Source: Rhodobacterales bacterium
Lineage (GTDB): Bacteria > Pseudomonadota > Alphaproteobacteria > Rhodobacterales > Rhodobacteraceae
Direction of reading: 5' to 3'
NCBI GenBank assembly: GCA_025362795.1
Contig: JANYFE010000014.1
Location: 62,001-126,000 of the forward strand
DNA: 64,000 bases
In this document: piece by piece, positions 8,078 to 16,190 of the stretch
Numbering within the stretch: the stretch's first letter is position 1
Layout: each line of letters starts with the position of its first letter
Notes under the pieces: model-generated
Seen by the model: only the letters and a program-made list of their open reading frames with translations
The model's database searches: none
Told to the model about the DNA's origin: nothing
Translations under genes and position numbers: made by a program

Positions 8078-10324
8078 TCAGCGCCGCGTCCGCGTGACCT
8101 TGCGTTTGATGGCATCCGCCTTTGCCTTGCCCTGAGCCGGTTTGCGGGGCGCAAATTTCCCGCCGCGCGGCCGTCCGGTTTTCAGCGTCGCGCCCTCCAG
8201 TGACAACAGGTCCAGCATCAGCCCCCCCGTCACCGGAACCGCCTCGGCCAGCCGCACCAGCACCTTTTGTCCGATGCCAATGATCTGGCCGGTATCAGAG
8301 CCGGTCAGCGTCTGTGTGTCGGCGTCATAATGATAATATTCCCGCCCGACCGACCGGATCGGCACCAGCCCATCCGCCCCCGTCTCGTCCAGCTTCACAA
8401 ACAACCCGAACCTTTGCACGCCCGAGATGCGCCCGGTAAACTCTGCCCCGACCCGATCCGCCAGATAGGCCGCCAGATAGCGGTCCGACGTATCCCGCTC
8501 TGCCATCATCGAGCGCCGTTCGGTGTCGGAAATCAGCTTGGCAGTTTCATCCAGATTTTCCACATCCCTCACCGAAAGCCCGTCATCGCCCCAGCCATGC
8601 CCCGCGATCAGCCCGCGATGCACGATCAGGTCGGAGTAGCGGCGGATAGGCGAGGTGAAGTGGGCGTAGTTCTGCAAAGCCAGCCCGAAATGCCCGAAGT
8701 TCTTGGGCGAATAATACGCCTGCGTCATCGACCGCAGGGTGGATATGTTCAAAAGTTCGTCAAACTCCGACCCTTCCGCCTGCCCCAGCAACCGGTTCAG
8801 ATGTGCAGTGGTCAGCACCTGCCCCTTGGCCAGAACGAACCCCGACGCCTCTGCTACCTCCCTCAAACTGTTCAGTTTTTCGGGGCTTGGCTCCTCATGC
8901 ACCCGGAACAGCAGGGGCCGTTTCAGCCGCACCAGTTCCTCGGCAGCGGCGACGTTCGCCAGCACCATGAATTCTTCGATCAACTTGTGTGCCTCGAACC
9001 GTTCGGAAAACGCCACCGACACGACCTTGCCATCCTCTGACAGCACAATCTTCCGCTCTGGCAGGTCCAGATCCAGCGGCTGCCGTGCCGCCCGTGCCAG
9101 TTTCAGCGCCTCATAGGCCGCATACAGGGGCCGGATAACCCCGTCCATCAACGGCCCGGTCGCCGAATCCGGCTCGCCGTCCATGGCCGCCTGCACCTGC
9201 CCGTAGTTCAGCGAACCGCGCGACCGCATCAGCCCCCGCGCGAACCGGTGCGACAGCTTGCGACCCTGCGCGTCCAGCACCATCCGCACTGCCATGCAGG
9301 CGCGATCGACATGTTCGTGCAGCGAACACAGATCGCCCGACAAAACGTCTGGCAGCATCGGCACCACGCGGTCGGGGAAATAGCTGGAATTGCCGCGCTT
9401 GCGCGCCTCGCGGTCCAACTGCGAACCGGGCCGGACGTAATGCGCGACATCAGCAATCGCGACCCAAAGCACAAACCCGCCCGGATTGTGCGGATCATGG
9501 TCAGCCTCGGCAAAGATCGCGTCATCCCGATCCCGCGCATCCACCGGGTCGATGGTGATCAGCGGCACGTCGCGTAAATCCTCGCGCTGACCCAAAGGTG
9601 CCGCCAGGCACGCCTCTGCCTCGGCAATCACTGCATCAGGAAACTGGTCCGGGATACCGTGCTGGTGAATGGCAATCAGGCTGACGGCGCGCGCACCGGA
9701 CGGATCGCCCAGCCGCGCCGTGATCCGCGCCTGCGGCAGACCCATCTGGCGCTTGCCGACCAGTTCGCCCTCGACCAGTTCGCCCTCCTTGGCGCCCCCC
9801 GTAAAGTCGCGCGACACCCGCCATTCCTTGTCCGATCCCTTGTCGATCGGCAGTATCCGGCCGCCCTCTGCCGCAGCGCGGAATATTCCCAGAACCTTCA
9901 GCGGATTGGCCCCCAACGCCCGGATCAGCCGCGCCTCATACGCATGGTCCTGCCCGCCAACTTTGGTCAACCGCGCCAAGATCCGATCGCCCGCCCCCAA
10001 GGCCGGATCGCCCTTTTGCGGTAAAATCAGGATGCGGAAACTGTCGTCGACGCCGTCTTCCAAAGGCCGGGCAAACAGATCGCCACTGACATCCGGCGCC
10101 AGAACCTGCAACACCGCGACCGGTGGCAACGCTCCCGGCTCGCGATAGCGGCGTTCCTTCTTTTCAACGCCGCCCTCTGCCTCCAGCTCTCGCAGCAGGC
10201 GTTTCAGGTCAATCCGCGCATCCCCCTTGATCCCGAAGGCATGGGCAATGTCACGCTTGGCGGAAAGGCCGGGATTGTCGGTGATCCATTGGCGGATCTG
10301 CTCTTTGGTCGGGATATTGTTCAT
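8078..10324 (-). CDS. rnr: Ribonuclease R (RNB-family 3'-5' exoribonuclease)
   Basis: This 748-residue processive exoribonuclease degrades structured RNA, mRNA and defective rRNA, and takes part in tmRNA-linked decay. The order is an N-terminal winged helix (about 1-60), cold-shock-like domains (70-220), the RNB catalytic domain (about 240-570, with I-T-I-D-P-V-D-A-R-D-R-D-D-A-I carrying the metal-binding Asp residues), an S1 RNA-binding domain (about 620-700) and a lysine/arginine-rich tail ending K-R-K-V-T-R-T-R-R. The start at 10324 (MNNIPTKEQIRQWI) is chosen because upstream residues have no family similarity. The lytic transglycosylase gene follows after 10 nt. Confidence 0.97.
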   Translation of the reverse strand: MNNIPTKEQIRQWITDNPGLSAKRDIAHAFGIKGDARIDLKRLLRELEAEGGVEKKERRYREPGALPPVAVLQVLAPDVSGDLFARPLEDGVDDSFRILILPQKGDPALGAGDRILARLTKVGGQDHAYEARLIRALGANPLKVLGIFRAAAEGGRILPIDKGSDKEWRVSRDFTGGAKEGELVEGELVGKRQMGLPQARITARLGDPSGARAVSLIAIHQHGIPDQFPDAVIAEAEACLAAPLGQREDLRDVPLITIDPVDARDRDDAIFAEADHDPHNPGGFVLWVAIADVAHYVRPGSQLDREARKRGNSSYFPDRVVPMLPDVLSGDLCSLHEHVDRACMAVRMVLDAQGRKLSHRFARGLMRSRGSLNYGQVQAAMDGEPDSATGPLMDGVIRPLYAAYEALKLARAARQPLDLDLPERKIVLSEDGKVVSVAFSERFEAHKLIEEFMVLANVAAAEELVRLKRPLLFRVHEEPSPEKLNSLREVAEASGFVLAKGQVLTTAHLNRLLGQAEGSEFDELLNISTLRSMTQAYYSPKNFGHFGLALQNYAHFTSPIRRYSDLIVHRGLIAGHGWGDDGLSVRDVENLDETAKLISDTERRSMMAERDTSDRYLAAYLADRVGAEFTGRISGVQRFGLFVKLDETGADGLVPIRSVGREYYHYDADTQTLTGSDTGQIIGIGQKVLVRLAEAVPVTGGLMLDLLSLEGATLKTGRPRGGKFAPRKPAQGKAKADAIKRKVTRTRR

Positions 10325-10593
10325 GCCGTCCCCTAGCACGGCCCACCCCGCCCTGAAAGACCACTTGCCAGCCGCCCCGGTGATTCGCGCCCCGCGATCC
10401 GGTTTGCAGCTTGCAACGGCCCGGCAAAGCCCCGCTATCGCCTGTCCAGCAGAAAGCCGCCCAAACCCTCGGCTAAGCCCCTGATTTGCCCAATGACAAT
10501 CTCGTGAACAGTGCCGGTTCAGACCAAAGTCCGTATCCGCCGTTCGCAACCGCCCCCTATAGTCAGCGGGTCATTCCAGCAGGGAGCCCGGAA

Positions 10594-11031
10594 ATGAAAT
10601 TTGTCACCAAGACCCTTATCGCAGGCCTGATCATGGTCGGCGGCATCGCCTTTGCCGAATCCAAGGCAACAGACCCGGACGTGCATGCGCGGCAGAACCT
10701 GATGGATGCCAATGGTGGCGCTGCCGGGGTTCTGGGCGGCATGGCCAGCGGCAAGACCGCATTCGATGCGACGGCGGCGGCGGCGGCCAAGGCCGTGCTG
10801 ATCGCCAATGCGGCGGATGTCGAAGCCAAGTTCAAAACCAACGCCAGTGATCCGGAATCGCATGCCAAGCCGGAAATCTGGACCAGCTGGGATGATTTTC
10901 TGGTGAAAGCCGCCGATCTTGGCAAAGCCGCCACCGCATTGGACGCCACCACCCTCGAAGGCGTTCAGGCCGGCATGGGTGCCATTGGCGGCGCATGCAA
11001 GGCCTGCCACACCACTTACAAGGCGTCCTGA
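10594..11031 (+). CDS. Cytochrome c' (class II, high-spin periplasmic cytochrome)
   Basis: This 145-residue protein has a cleavable signal peptide (MKFVTKTLIAGLIMVGGIAF, cut after A-E region), a four-helix bundle body starting at D-P-D-V-H-A-R-Q-N-L-M, and a single haem-binding C-K-A-C-H close to the C-terminus (about residues 134-138). That order is diagnostic of cytochrome c' and related cytochromes c556, which bind NO or act in periplasmic electron transfer. An AGGGAGCCCGGAA ribosome-binding site precedes the ATG. It stands alone as a transcription unit and is followed by a 10-bp hairpin. Confidence 0.92.
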   Translation: MKFVTKTLIAGLIMVGGIAFAESKATDPDVHARQNLMDANGGAAGVLGGMASGKTAFDATAAAAAKAVLIANAADVEAKFKTNASDPESHAKPEIWTSWDDFLVKAADLGKAATALDATTLEGVQAGMGAIGGACKACHTTYKAS

Positions 11032-11048
11032 TCCCGGATTTCGGCACA

Positions 11049-11078
11049 ACGGCCCCGGCGCAATCCGGGGCCGTTGCC
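11049..11078 (+). terminator. GC-rich hairpin downstream of cytochrome c'
   Basis: ACGGCCCCGG (11049-11058) pairs perfectly with CCGGGGCCGT (11065-11074) around a 6-nt loop, 17 nt after the stop. The T-tract is poor (TGCC), so efficiency is uncertain. Confidence 0.55.
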
Positions 11079-11120
11079 ATGACTGCCCTGTCTGGCCAAG
11101 CGGCAGACTTCAGGCCTGCC

Positions 11121-11414
11121 TCAGCCGCAGAACATCGACTGAATGATGCCGTTTTCATCAACCCGCAGGTTCAGACGGGTTGCCGAAAAGTCCATCGTGA
11201 TGACCTGACCCGGATGAATCACCCGATACGACGCCCAAGAGCCGCTGTCGGGCAGCAACCTGACATCCTGACCGATCAAATTGCGCACCCCTTCGGCCCT
11301 GCAACTGGACAGATCCACGACGGGCGGGACGGGGACAGGGACGGGTTGCATCACGACCATGTCACAGGCTTGCAGCAGCATAGCGGCAGACAAAAACAGG
11401 TAAATCGAGCGCAT
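11121..11414 (-). CDS. I78-family peptidase inhibitor, lipoprotein form
   Basis: This 97-residue protein begins with a lipoprotein signal (MRSIYLFLSAAMLLQAC; lipobox L-L-Q-A-C) and continues with a Pro/Val spacer. It ends with an I78-type inhibitor core: a Cys near C-R-A-E-G, L-I-G-Q, R-V-I-H-P-G, T-R-L-N-L-R-V-D-E-N-G-I-I and the terminal C-G. Family I78 members are small inhibitors of serine proteases (elastase type). Two conserved cysteines could form a disulfide. The start at 11414 is chosen to give the lipobox. A paralogue lies immediately upstream at 11514-11795. Confidence 0.78.
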   Translation of the reverse strand: MRSIYLFLSAAMLLQACDMVVMQPVPVPVPPVVDLSSCRAEGVRNLIGQDVRLLPDSGSWASYRVIHPGQVITMDFSATRLNLRVDENGIIQSMFCG

Positions 11415-11513
11415 GGCGGTTCCTCCAGATGGGGCTAGCATGCCGCATCTTGCGCTTTTCCGCCGACCCCGACGCTCACAAGCATCAGCCTTGCGCAAGT
11501 TTATCTGAACCGC

Positions 11514-11795
11514 TCAACCACAGCTTAGCCGCAGGATCACCCCGCTTTCGTCGACCTCCGCATCCAGCCGGGTTTCGTTAAACTCCTCTGTCACAGCAAT
11601 ACCTGGCCAGATCACCCGCAGCGTGGTCCACGGGCTGGTTGCCGGAAGGTCCGCCACCGGTCGGCCGATCAAGGGGGTCAAAGCTGCGGCACCACAGGCA
11701 TCTTGATTGACAGGCGGCAGGGACACCGGCTGCGGCCCGACACACAAGCCATCATGGCCAAAGGGCAACAGCACTGCGGCAAGGGCCGGACGCAT
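11514..11795 (-). CDS. I78-family peptidase inhibitor (second copy)
   Basis: This 93-residue protein shares with its neighbour the spaced pattern Cys ... L-I-G-x-P-V ... L-R-V-I-W-P-G ... T-R-L-D-A-E-V-D-E-S-G-V-I and a terminal C-G. The N-terminus (MRPALAAVLLPFGHDGLC) is a weak signal sequence; a Cys at about 18 might serve as a lipobox but the preceding residues are not ideal. It lies divergent to frmA with a 174-bp gap. The pair looks like a local duplication that has diverged strongly. Confidence 0.7.
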   Translation of the reverse strand: MRPALAAVLLPFGHDGLCVGPQPVSLPPVNQDACGAAALTPLIGRPVADLPATSPWTTLRVIWPGIAVTEEFNETRLDAEVDESGVILRLSCG

Positions 11796-11969
11796 TTTGC
11801 AGGCCTTTCGTCGTCTGCGCCAGATTAGGCCACGCCGCGCAATCCCCGCAGACTGTCTGGCCCCGCTCCGATGCCAACCGGACAAAAAGCGCAGACTGGC
11901 CCCTGTCATGCGTTGCCTTTTGCCCGGCCATGTTCCAGCCTGCCCGCAATTATTCTGGGAGGAAATCTT

Positions 11970-13100
11970 ATGCGTACCCGCGCCGCCGTTGCAGTAGCCG
12001 CTGGCCAACCGTTGCAAATCATGGAGGTGAACCTCGCCGATCCCAAACACGGCGAAGTTCTGGTCGAGATCAAGGCCACCGGCATCTGCCATACCGACGA
12101 GTTCACCCTGTCCGGGGCCGACCCCGAAGGCTTGTTCCCCGCCATCTTGGGTCACGAAGGTGCCGGCGTCGTCATCGCCTGTGGGCCGGGCGTCACCACC
12201 TTGAAACCAGGCGATCACGTCATCCCGCTTTACACGCCCGAATGCCGCGAATGCCCGTCCTGCCTGTCGCGCAAGACCAACCTCTGCACCGCGATCCGCG
12301 CCACTCAGGGTCAGGGCGTGATGCCCGATGGCACCACGCGGTTTTCAATGTTGGATGGCACGCCGATCTTTCACTACATGGGCTGTTCAACATTCGCCAA
12401 TCACACGGTTGTTCCTGAAATCGCACTTGCGAAGGTCCGCGATGACGCGCCGTTCGACAAAATCTGCTATATCGGCTGCGGCGTCACCACCGGCGTCGGC
12501 GCAGTCCTGAACACCGCCAATGTCGAAACCGGGGCGAAAGCGGTGGTCTTTGGTTTGGGCGGCATCGGGTTGAACGTCATTCAGGGCCTGCGGCTGGCTG
12601 GGGCCGACATGATCATCGGCGTCGATCTGAATGACGCCAAAGAGGAGTGGGGCCGCCGCTTCGGCATGACCCACTTCATCAATCCCAAGAAAATCGAAGG
12701 CTCGGTTGTCCAGGCCATCGTTGACCTGACCAAGACGCCCTTCGACAAGATCGGCGGCGCGGACTATTCCTTTGACTGCACCGGCAACGTCAAGGTGATG
12801 CGTGATGCGCTTGAATGCACCCACCGCGGTTGGGGGCAGTCGATCATCATCGGTGTTGCCCCCGCCGGTGCCGTCATCGAAACCCGCCCGTTCCAGCTTG
12901 TCACAGGCCGCGTCTGGAAAGGCACGGCCTTCGGGGGCGCCCGTGGCCGCACCGATGTGCCCAAAATCGTCGACTGGTACATGGACGGCAAGATTCAGAT
13001 CGACCCGATGATTACCCATGTCCTGAAGCTGGAGGACATCAACAAGGGCTTCGATCTGATGCATTCGGGCGAAAGCATCCGGGCGGTGGTGGTCTATTAG
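11970..13100 (+). CDS. frmA: S-(hydroxymethyl)glutathione dehydrogenase (class III alcohol dehydrogenase)
   Basis: This 376-residue zinc, NAD-dependent enzyme oxidises S-hydroxymethylglutathione to S-formylglutathione in formaldehyde detoxification. Zinc ligands are visible in T-G-I-C-H-T-D, G-H-E-G-A-G and the structural four-Cys cluster E-C-R-E-C-P-S-C-L-S-R-K-T-N-L-C (about residues 96-111). The coenzyme fold has G-L-G-G-I-G-L-N-V-I-Q-G. Length is normal for the family. A GGGAGG ribosome-binding site precedes the ATG at 11970. A companion gfa gene lies about 14 kb away at 27078. No S-formylglutathione hydrolase is visible in the window. Confidence 0.97.
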   Translation: MRTRAAVAVAAGQPLQIMEVNLADPKHGEVLVEIKATGICHTDEFTLSGADPEGLFPAILGHEGAGVVIACGPGVTTLKPGDHVIPLYTPECRECPSCLSRKTNLCTAIRATQGQGVMPDGTTRFSMLDGTPIFHYMGCSTFANHTVVPEIALAKVRDDAPFDKICYIGCGVTTGVGAVLNTANVETGAKAVVFGLGGIGLNVIQGLRLAGADMIIGVDLNDAKEEWGRRFGMTHFINPKKIEGSVVQAIVDLTKTPFDKIGGADYSFDCTGNVKVMRDALECTHRGWGQSIIIGVAPAGAVIETRPFQLVTGRVWKGTAFGGARGRTDVPKIVDWYMDGKIQIDPMITHVLKLEDINKGFDLMHSGESIRAVVVY

Positions 13101-13105
13101 GACTT

Positions 13106-13136
13106 GGGCGCAGTCCGCGACCTGGTGACTGCGCCC
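13106..13136. terminator. Hairpin between convergent frmA and glycine-zipper gene
   Basis: GGGCGCAGTC (13106-13115) pairs perfectly with GACTGCGCCC (13127-13136), 5 nt after the frmA stop. It has no clear T-run. Its position between convergent genes would suit a two-way terminator. Confidence 0.5.
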
Positions 13137-13184
13137 GCCGCCCGATTGTCCGAATGAAAGGCCGCAGAACCGGCCCCCACCTGC

Positions 13185-13439
13185 TTAGGGGCAAGGTGCC
13201 TCGTATTGGCTGCCGTCGGGGCGCTGATAGGTGCAGTTGCCGGGGTTCGGCCCCATGGCCGTCGCCCCACCAAGCCCAAGCAGGCCGCCGATGATCGCGC
13301 CTTTCGCTTTGTCATTCGATCCTGAAACCGCCATCCCCAGCGCCGCACCACCGAGTGTACCGGTGATCTGCCTCTGTTCCATCGTGTCACAAGCCGAGAC
13401 AAGGCCCAATACGGGCAGAATCCATGCAAGTTTTTTCAT
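13185..13439 (-). CDS. Small glycine-zipper lipoprotein
   Basis: This 84-residue protein has a lipoprotein signal (MKKLAWILPVLGLVSAC, lipobox V-S-A-C). It is followed by a hydrophobic Gly-rich segment (G-T-L-G-G-A-A-L-G-M-A and G-A-I-I-G-G-L-L-G-L-G-G-A-T-A) typical of the glycine zipper 2TM fold found in outer-membrane lipoproteins such as SlyB/OsmB-like proteins. The C-terminal N-C-T-Y-Q-R-P-D-G-S-Q-Y-E-A-P-C-P tail has two cysteines. The role is probably envelope-structural, without a specific assignment. Confidence 0.75.
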   Translation of the reverse strand: MKKLAWILPVLGLVSACDTMEQRQITGTLGGAALGMAVSGSNDKAKGAIIGGLLGLGGATAMGPNPGNCTYQRPDGSQYEAPCP

Positions 13440-13739
13440 CAGTGACGCTCCTCGGTTTACGACTGGGCTCGGTTTAGCGTGGAAATCGGTTCAGGTGCGA
13501 TTAATTTCGCCATCGCGGATCACATCGGCCAATTGCGCCGAAACAGTCCTATCCGTCAACTCAGCGCCGCCGCAATGATCTGTCCCAAGGCCGCCTTCAG
13601 GCTGCCCGTCAAAGATGGCATCGAAGCCGACCAGATTGCGCGCCGACTGATGGCAAAGGGTCGCACCAGGCAGGACAGGGTTTTTCCACTACCCCCGGCC
13701 CGCCATATCAGGCATCAATGCCAAAACCCGGAGGCCCCC
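13440..13739. other. Intergenic region without a convincing gene
   Basis: This 300-nt gap lies between the divergent glycine-zipper and NYN genes. Open frames across it lack family similarity and a good ribosome-binding site. It presumably holds the two divergent promoters. No strong palindrome was seen. Confidence 0.6.
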
Positions 13740-14510
13740 ATGAGCGACCCCTTCCCTGTTGCCGGCCGCGCCCCGCGCCTCGCGGTTCTGATCGATGCCG
13801 ACAACGTTCCGGCCCGCAACGCTGCCGCGATCCTTGATGAAATCGCGGGCTTCGGGGAACCCTCGCTGCGCCGCGTCTATGGCGACTGGTCGTCACAGGC
13901 GCTTGGCCACTGGAAGGATCAGGCCCGCGATCTGGGCCTTGTCATGCACCAGCAGTCGGCCAACACCAAAGGCAAGAATGCCAGCGATATCGGCCTCGTG
14001 ATCGACGCGATGGATATTTTGCATGCCGGCAAGGTGGATGGCTTTGTGCTGGTGTCGTCCGACAGCGATTTCACCCGCCTCGCCTCCCGCATCCGCGAAG
14101 ACGGTTTGCAAGTCATCGGTATCGGCGAGTCCAAAACACCTGAAAGCCTGCGCAAGGTCTGCAACCGTTTTGTGCTGATCGAAAACATCGTCTCCGGCAC
14201 TGATCCCGCGCCGGATAAACCCGGCAAGATCGCCGACCCCGGCAAAGCCGAACCCGCACCAGCCGCCCTGCCCACCAAGGAAGCCCCGTCCAAGGCCATC
14301 CCGCTGATCCGCGACGCGATGAAAAAGATCGACCCCGATCAGGATGATTATTCGCTTGGCCAGCTTGGCCAGGTCATCACCCAGCTGCATCCCGACTTCG
14401 ACCCGCGCACTTATGGATCGGCCAAACTTTCCGACCTGCTGCGCAAAACCGGCCGGTTCGAGGTGTTTCAGGGCCTGAACAACGCGATGAAGGTCAGGGA
14501 CAAGGCATGA
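13740..14510 (+). CDS. NYN-domain (PIN-like) putative RNase with C-terminal LOTUS/OST-HTH domain
   Basis: This 256-residue protein has an N-terminal NYN/LabA-like PIN-fold nuclease domain (about residues 12-150). The acidic residues are in L-I-D-A-D-N-V-P, K-N-A-S-D-I-G-L-V-I-D-A-M-D and V-S-S-D-S-D-F-T, the places that coordinate metal in this family. A Pro/Ala/Lys-rich linker follows. The last 75 residues (A-I-P-L-I-R-D-A-M ... D-Y-S-L-G-Q-L-G-Q-V ... Y-G-S-A-K-L-S-D-L-L-R) match the OST-HTH/LOTUS RNA-binding winged helix. It is probably an RNA-processing or RNA-decay nuclease, with targets unknown. The start at 13740 is where family similarity begins. Confidence 0.87.
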   Translation: MSDPFPVAGRAPRLAVLIDADNVPARNAAAILDEIAGFGEPSLRRVYGDWSSQALGHWKDQARDLGLVMHQQSANTKGKNASDIGLVIDAMDILHAGKVDGFVLVSSDSDFTRLASRIREDGLQVIGIGESKTPESLRKVCNRFVLIENIVSGTDPAPDKPGKIADPGKAEPAPAALPTKEAPSKAIPLIRDAMKKIDPDQDDYSLGQLGQVITQLHPDFDPRTYGSAKLSDLLRKTGRFEVFQGLNNAMKVRDKA

Positions 14511-14517
14511 CAAGCAT

Positions 14518-14535
14518 TGCGTGATCTCACGCACC
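14518..14535. repeat. GTGCGTGA/TCACGCA palindromic hairpin, copy 2
   Basis: The TGCGTGATCTCACGCACC core is identical to the copy at 93-117, here 8 nt after the NYN-LOTUS stop and between convergent genes. It may help end transcription from either side. Confidence 0.7.
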
Positions 14536-14548
14536 ACATCGCAGCCCC

Positions 14549-14971
14549 CTAAACGATCTCGCTGAACCGCAGCACGTCGCCCGCGTTTCGTATGCTCCAG
14601 TCCGGGCCTTCCTCGAATTCCAGCACAATCTCGGATCCGCGGCCACCCAGGATATGACGCACCTTGACGACCCGGCGATAGCCGGCACGCACAACCGGCA
14701 TCGCCTGCGCGATGACTTTGCCGTAGCCTGCCATATCCTGATCCGCCCAATTGGTCGGCGACAGCACCAGGCCCCGGCCATCTGCCGCGCCGCGCACCTC
14801 CATCACCGTACCATCCGCTTCTTCCAGCACGATGGCCAGCACTTCGGCGTCATCCTCGCCGTCCGGCAACACCAGCCGCCGCACCCGGTAGCTGGCGGCA
14901 TTGCTGTTCAGCAACCGTTGAAAATCCGCCCCGGCATAAGACCGCTCGCCCCGCCCAACTGCATTACTCAT
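14549..14971 (-). CDS. Hypothetical protein of 140 residues
   Basis: I do not recognise this protein. It is soluble, with no signal peptide, and mostly beta-strand in pattern (V-R-R-L-V-L-P, V-L-A-I-V-L-E-E-A-D-G-T-V-M-E-V-R, R-R-V-V-K-V-R-H-I-L-G-G, S-E-I-V-L-E-F-E). The start at 14971 (MSNAVGRGERSYAGADFQ) overlaps the end of the RidA-family gene by 8 nt, so the two are probably co-transcribed and translationally coupled. Codon use matches the neighbours. Confidence 0.7.
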   Translation of the reverse strand: MSNAVGRGERSYAGADFQRLLNSNAASYRVRRLVLPDGEDDAEVLAIVLEEADGTVMEVRGAADGRGLVLSPTNWADQDMAGYGKVIAQAMPVVRAGYRRVVKVRHILGGRGSEIVLEFEEGPDWSIRNAGDVLRFSEIV

Positions 14972-15446
14972 CCAGTTCCACCGTGGCCCAGGTTTCAAAA
15001 CACACGCCGTTTGCCAATGCCATCACTCCAATCGTCGCCCGCCCACCCAAGCCGCGCTCGCGGCCAAATATTTCAACAAACAAATCCGACAGGCCGGACG
15101 AGACTTTGTGCACCTCTTCATATTCTGGCGTGCAGACGACGAAATTCAAGGTCCGCACGATGCTCTTGACCCGGTCAAGCGAGCCTACCGCCTGCTTGAT
15201 CCCGCCCAGCACATTCAACCCGGTCTGCCGGGCCGCGGCATAGCCCTGTTCGGTGGTCAGATCGCGGCCAAGCCGCCCCTTGTGGGTAATCTCGGCCCCA
15301 ATCTGGGCGACATGGCCCGACAGGAACAGCAACGACCCGATCCGGTGAAAGGGTTTCATCGTGCCATAATCGGCCCCGTAATAGCCCGTCACATCGAAAT
15401 CGGGGATATCAAGACCCATGTGCAACGCCAGCTTTTCCGGTGTCAT
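14964..15446 (-). CDS. RidA/YjgF/UK114-family protein
   Basis: This 160-residue protein is close in length and sequence to the larger RidA-like subfamily. It has G-S-L-L-F-L-S-G-H-V-A-Q-I-G, a Q-T-G-L-N-V-L-G-G-I-K-Q-A-V-G-S-L-D-R-V segment, T-L-N-F-V-V-C-T-P-E-Y and G-R-A-T-I-G-V-M-A-L-A-N-G-V. RidA proteins deaminate reactive enamine/imine intermediates. This subfamily often lacks the canonical catalytic Arg, and here the usual R-x-C-V-E position reads R-A-T-I-G, so activity is uncertain. The start at 15446 (MTPEKLAL) is chosen because the earlier Met adds only five residues. Confidence 0.82.
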   Translation of the reverse strand: MTPEKLALHMGLDIPDFDVTGYYGADYGTMKPFHRIGSLLFLSGHVAQIGAEITHKGRLGRDLTTEQGYAAARQTGLNVLGGIKQAVGSLDRVKSIVRTLNFVVCTPEYEEVHKVSSGLSDLFVEIFGRERGLGGRATIGVMALANGVCFETWATVELDE

Positions 15447-15485
15447 ACTGCCCCCAAACACGCTGCCTCACATCATCTTGCCGGC

Positions 15486-16190
15486 TCAAATCATCTTGAT
15501 GGTCTCTTTGCCCACCGCAAGCACATAGCCGCGCCGGGCGATTGTCTTGATCAACAACTCGCTGACCAATTGGTTCCCCAGCGTATCGCGCAAGCGCTTG
15601 ATCCGCGTCGCGCCAGCCGCCTCGTCGCAATCCGCTTCGTTGCGCCCGGAAATCACCGCTTCAATCTGCGCCCCGGTCAGAACCTCGTCATCCATCCGCG
15701 CCTCGGCCAGCACCGCCAGCGTTTCCAGCGCCGCTTCAGTCAGCGCGAATTCCAGATCGTTGATGTAGACCGCCCGCGCTTCGCGGCTGATCAGGATGGT
15801 GGACACCTGGATCCCCGACCGCTGGATGGCCGAAATCCGGCGGTTCAGGGCAATGATCGTCACCAGAAACACAAATGCCGCCAGCATCAGTGCCGTCGCA
15901 AACAGCAACAGCACAAAGATCACCGACCGATAGCTTTGCAGCACTTCGGCAAAACTGGTGCCCGACTGCGCCAGAATCTCCAGCAACTTGATCTCGCCGC
16001 CAGTGTTCAGATCGTTGTTGTCGATGAACAAGCGTTCGACCCGCGTGTTGAACGCATTGGCGTCGGGCAGGTTCAGAAACAGAAAAACCGCAGCCGCCAA
16101 CAGAACCAAGACAATGGCCGCGATGCCAAAGCCGACGACCCGGTTGCCAGCGCGCAGACTGTCAGTAGCGGAGGAAGTACTCTCCGGCAC
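15486..16190 (-). CDS. Membrane-anchored winged-helix (OmpR/PhoB C-terminal-like) protein
   Basis: This 234-residue protein has two transmembrane helices (about 19-39 and 89-115) separated by a short, probably periplasmic loop of about 50 residues. The cytoplasmic part contains F-A-L-T-E-A-A-L-E-T-L-A-V-L-A, D-D-E-V-L-T-G-A-Q-I-E-A-V-I-S-G, R-I-K-R-L-R-D-T-L-G and I-A-R-R-G-Y-V-L-A-V. This is the pattern of the Trans_reg_C DNA-binding winged helix, including the recognition-helix and wing signature. No receiver domain is present. By analogy with ToxR/CadC it may be a membrane-bound transcription factor, but with the order reversed (membrane part first, DNA-binding part last). It overlaps the small exported protein gene upstream by 29 nt. 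Confidence 0.72.
   Translation of the reverse strand: MPESTSSATDSLRAGNRVVGFGIAAIVLVLLAAAVFLFLNLPDANAFNTRVERLFIDNNDLNTGGEIKLLEILAQSGTSFAEVLQSYRSVIFVLLLFATALMLAAFVFLVTIIALNRRISAIQRSGIQVSTILISREARAVYINDLEFALTEAALETLAVLAEARMDDEVLTGAQIEAVISGRNEADCDEAAGATRIKRLRDTLGNQLVSELLIKTIARRGYVLAVGKETIKMI

Noticed and set aside
10325-10549. N-terminal extension of RNase R
   Set aside because: The extra 75 residues have no family similarity and are Cys/Arg-rich; the ATG at 10324 gives the usual N-terminal winged helix.
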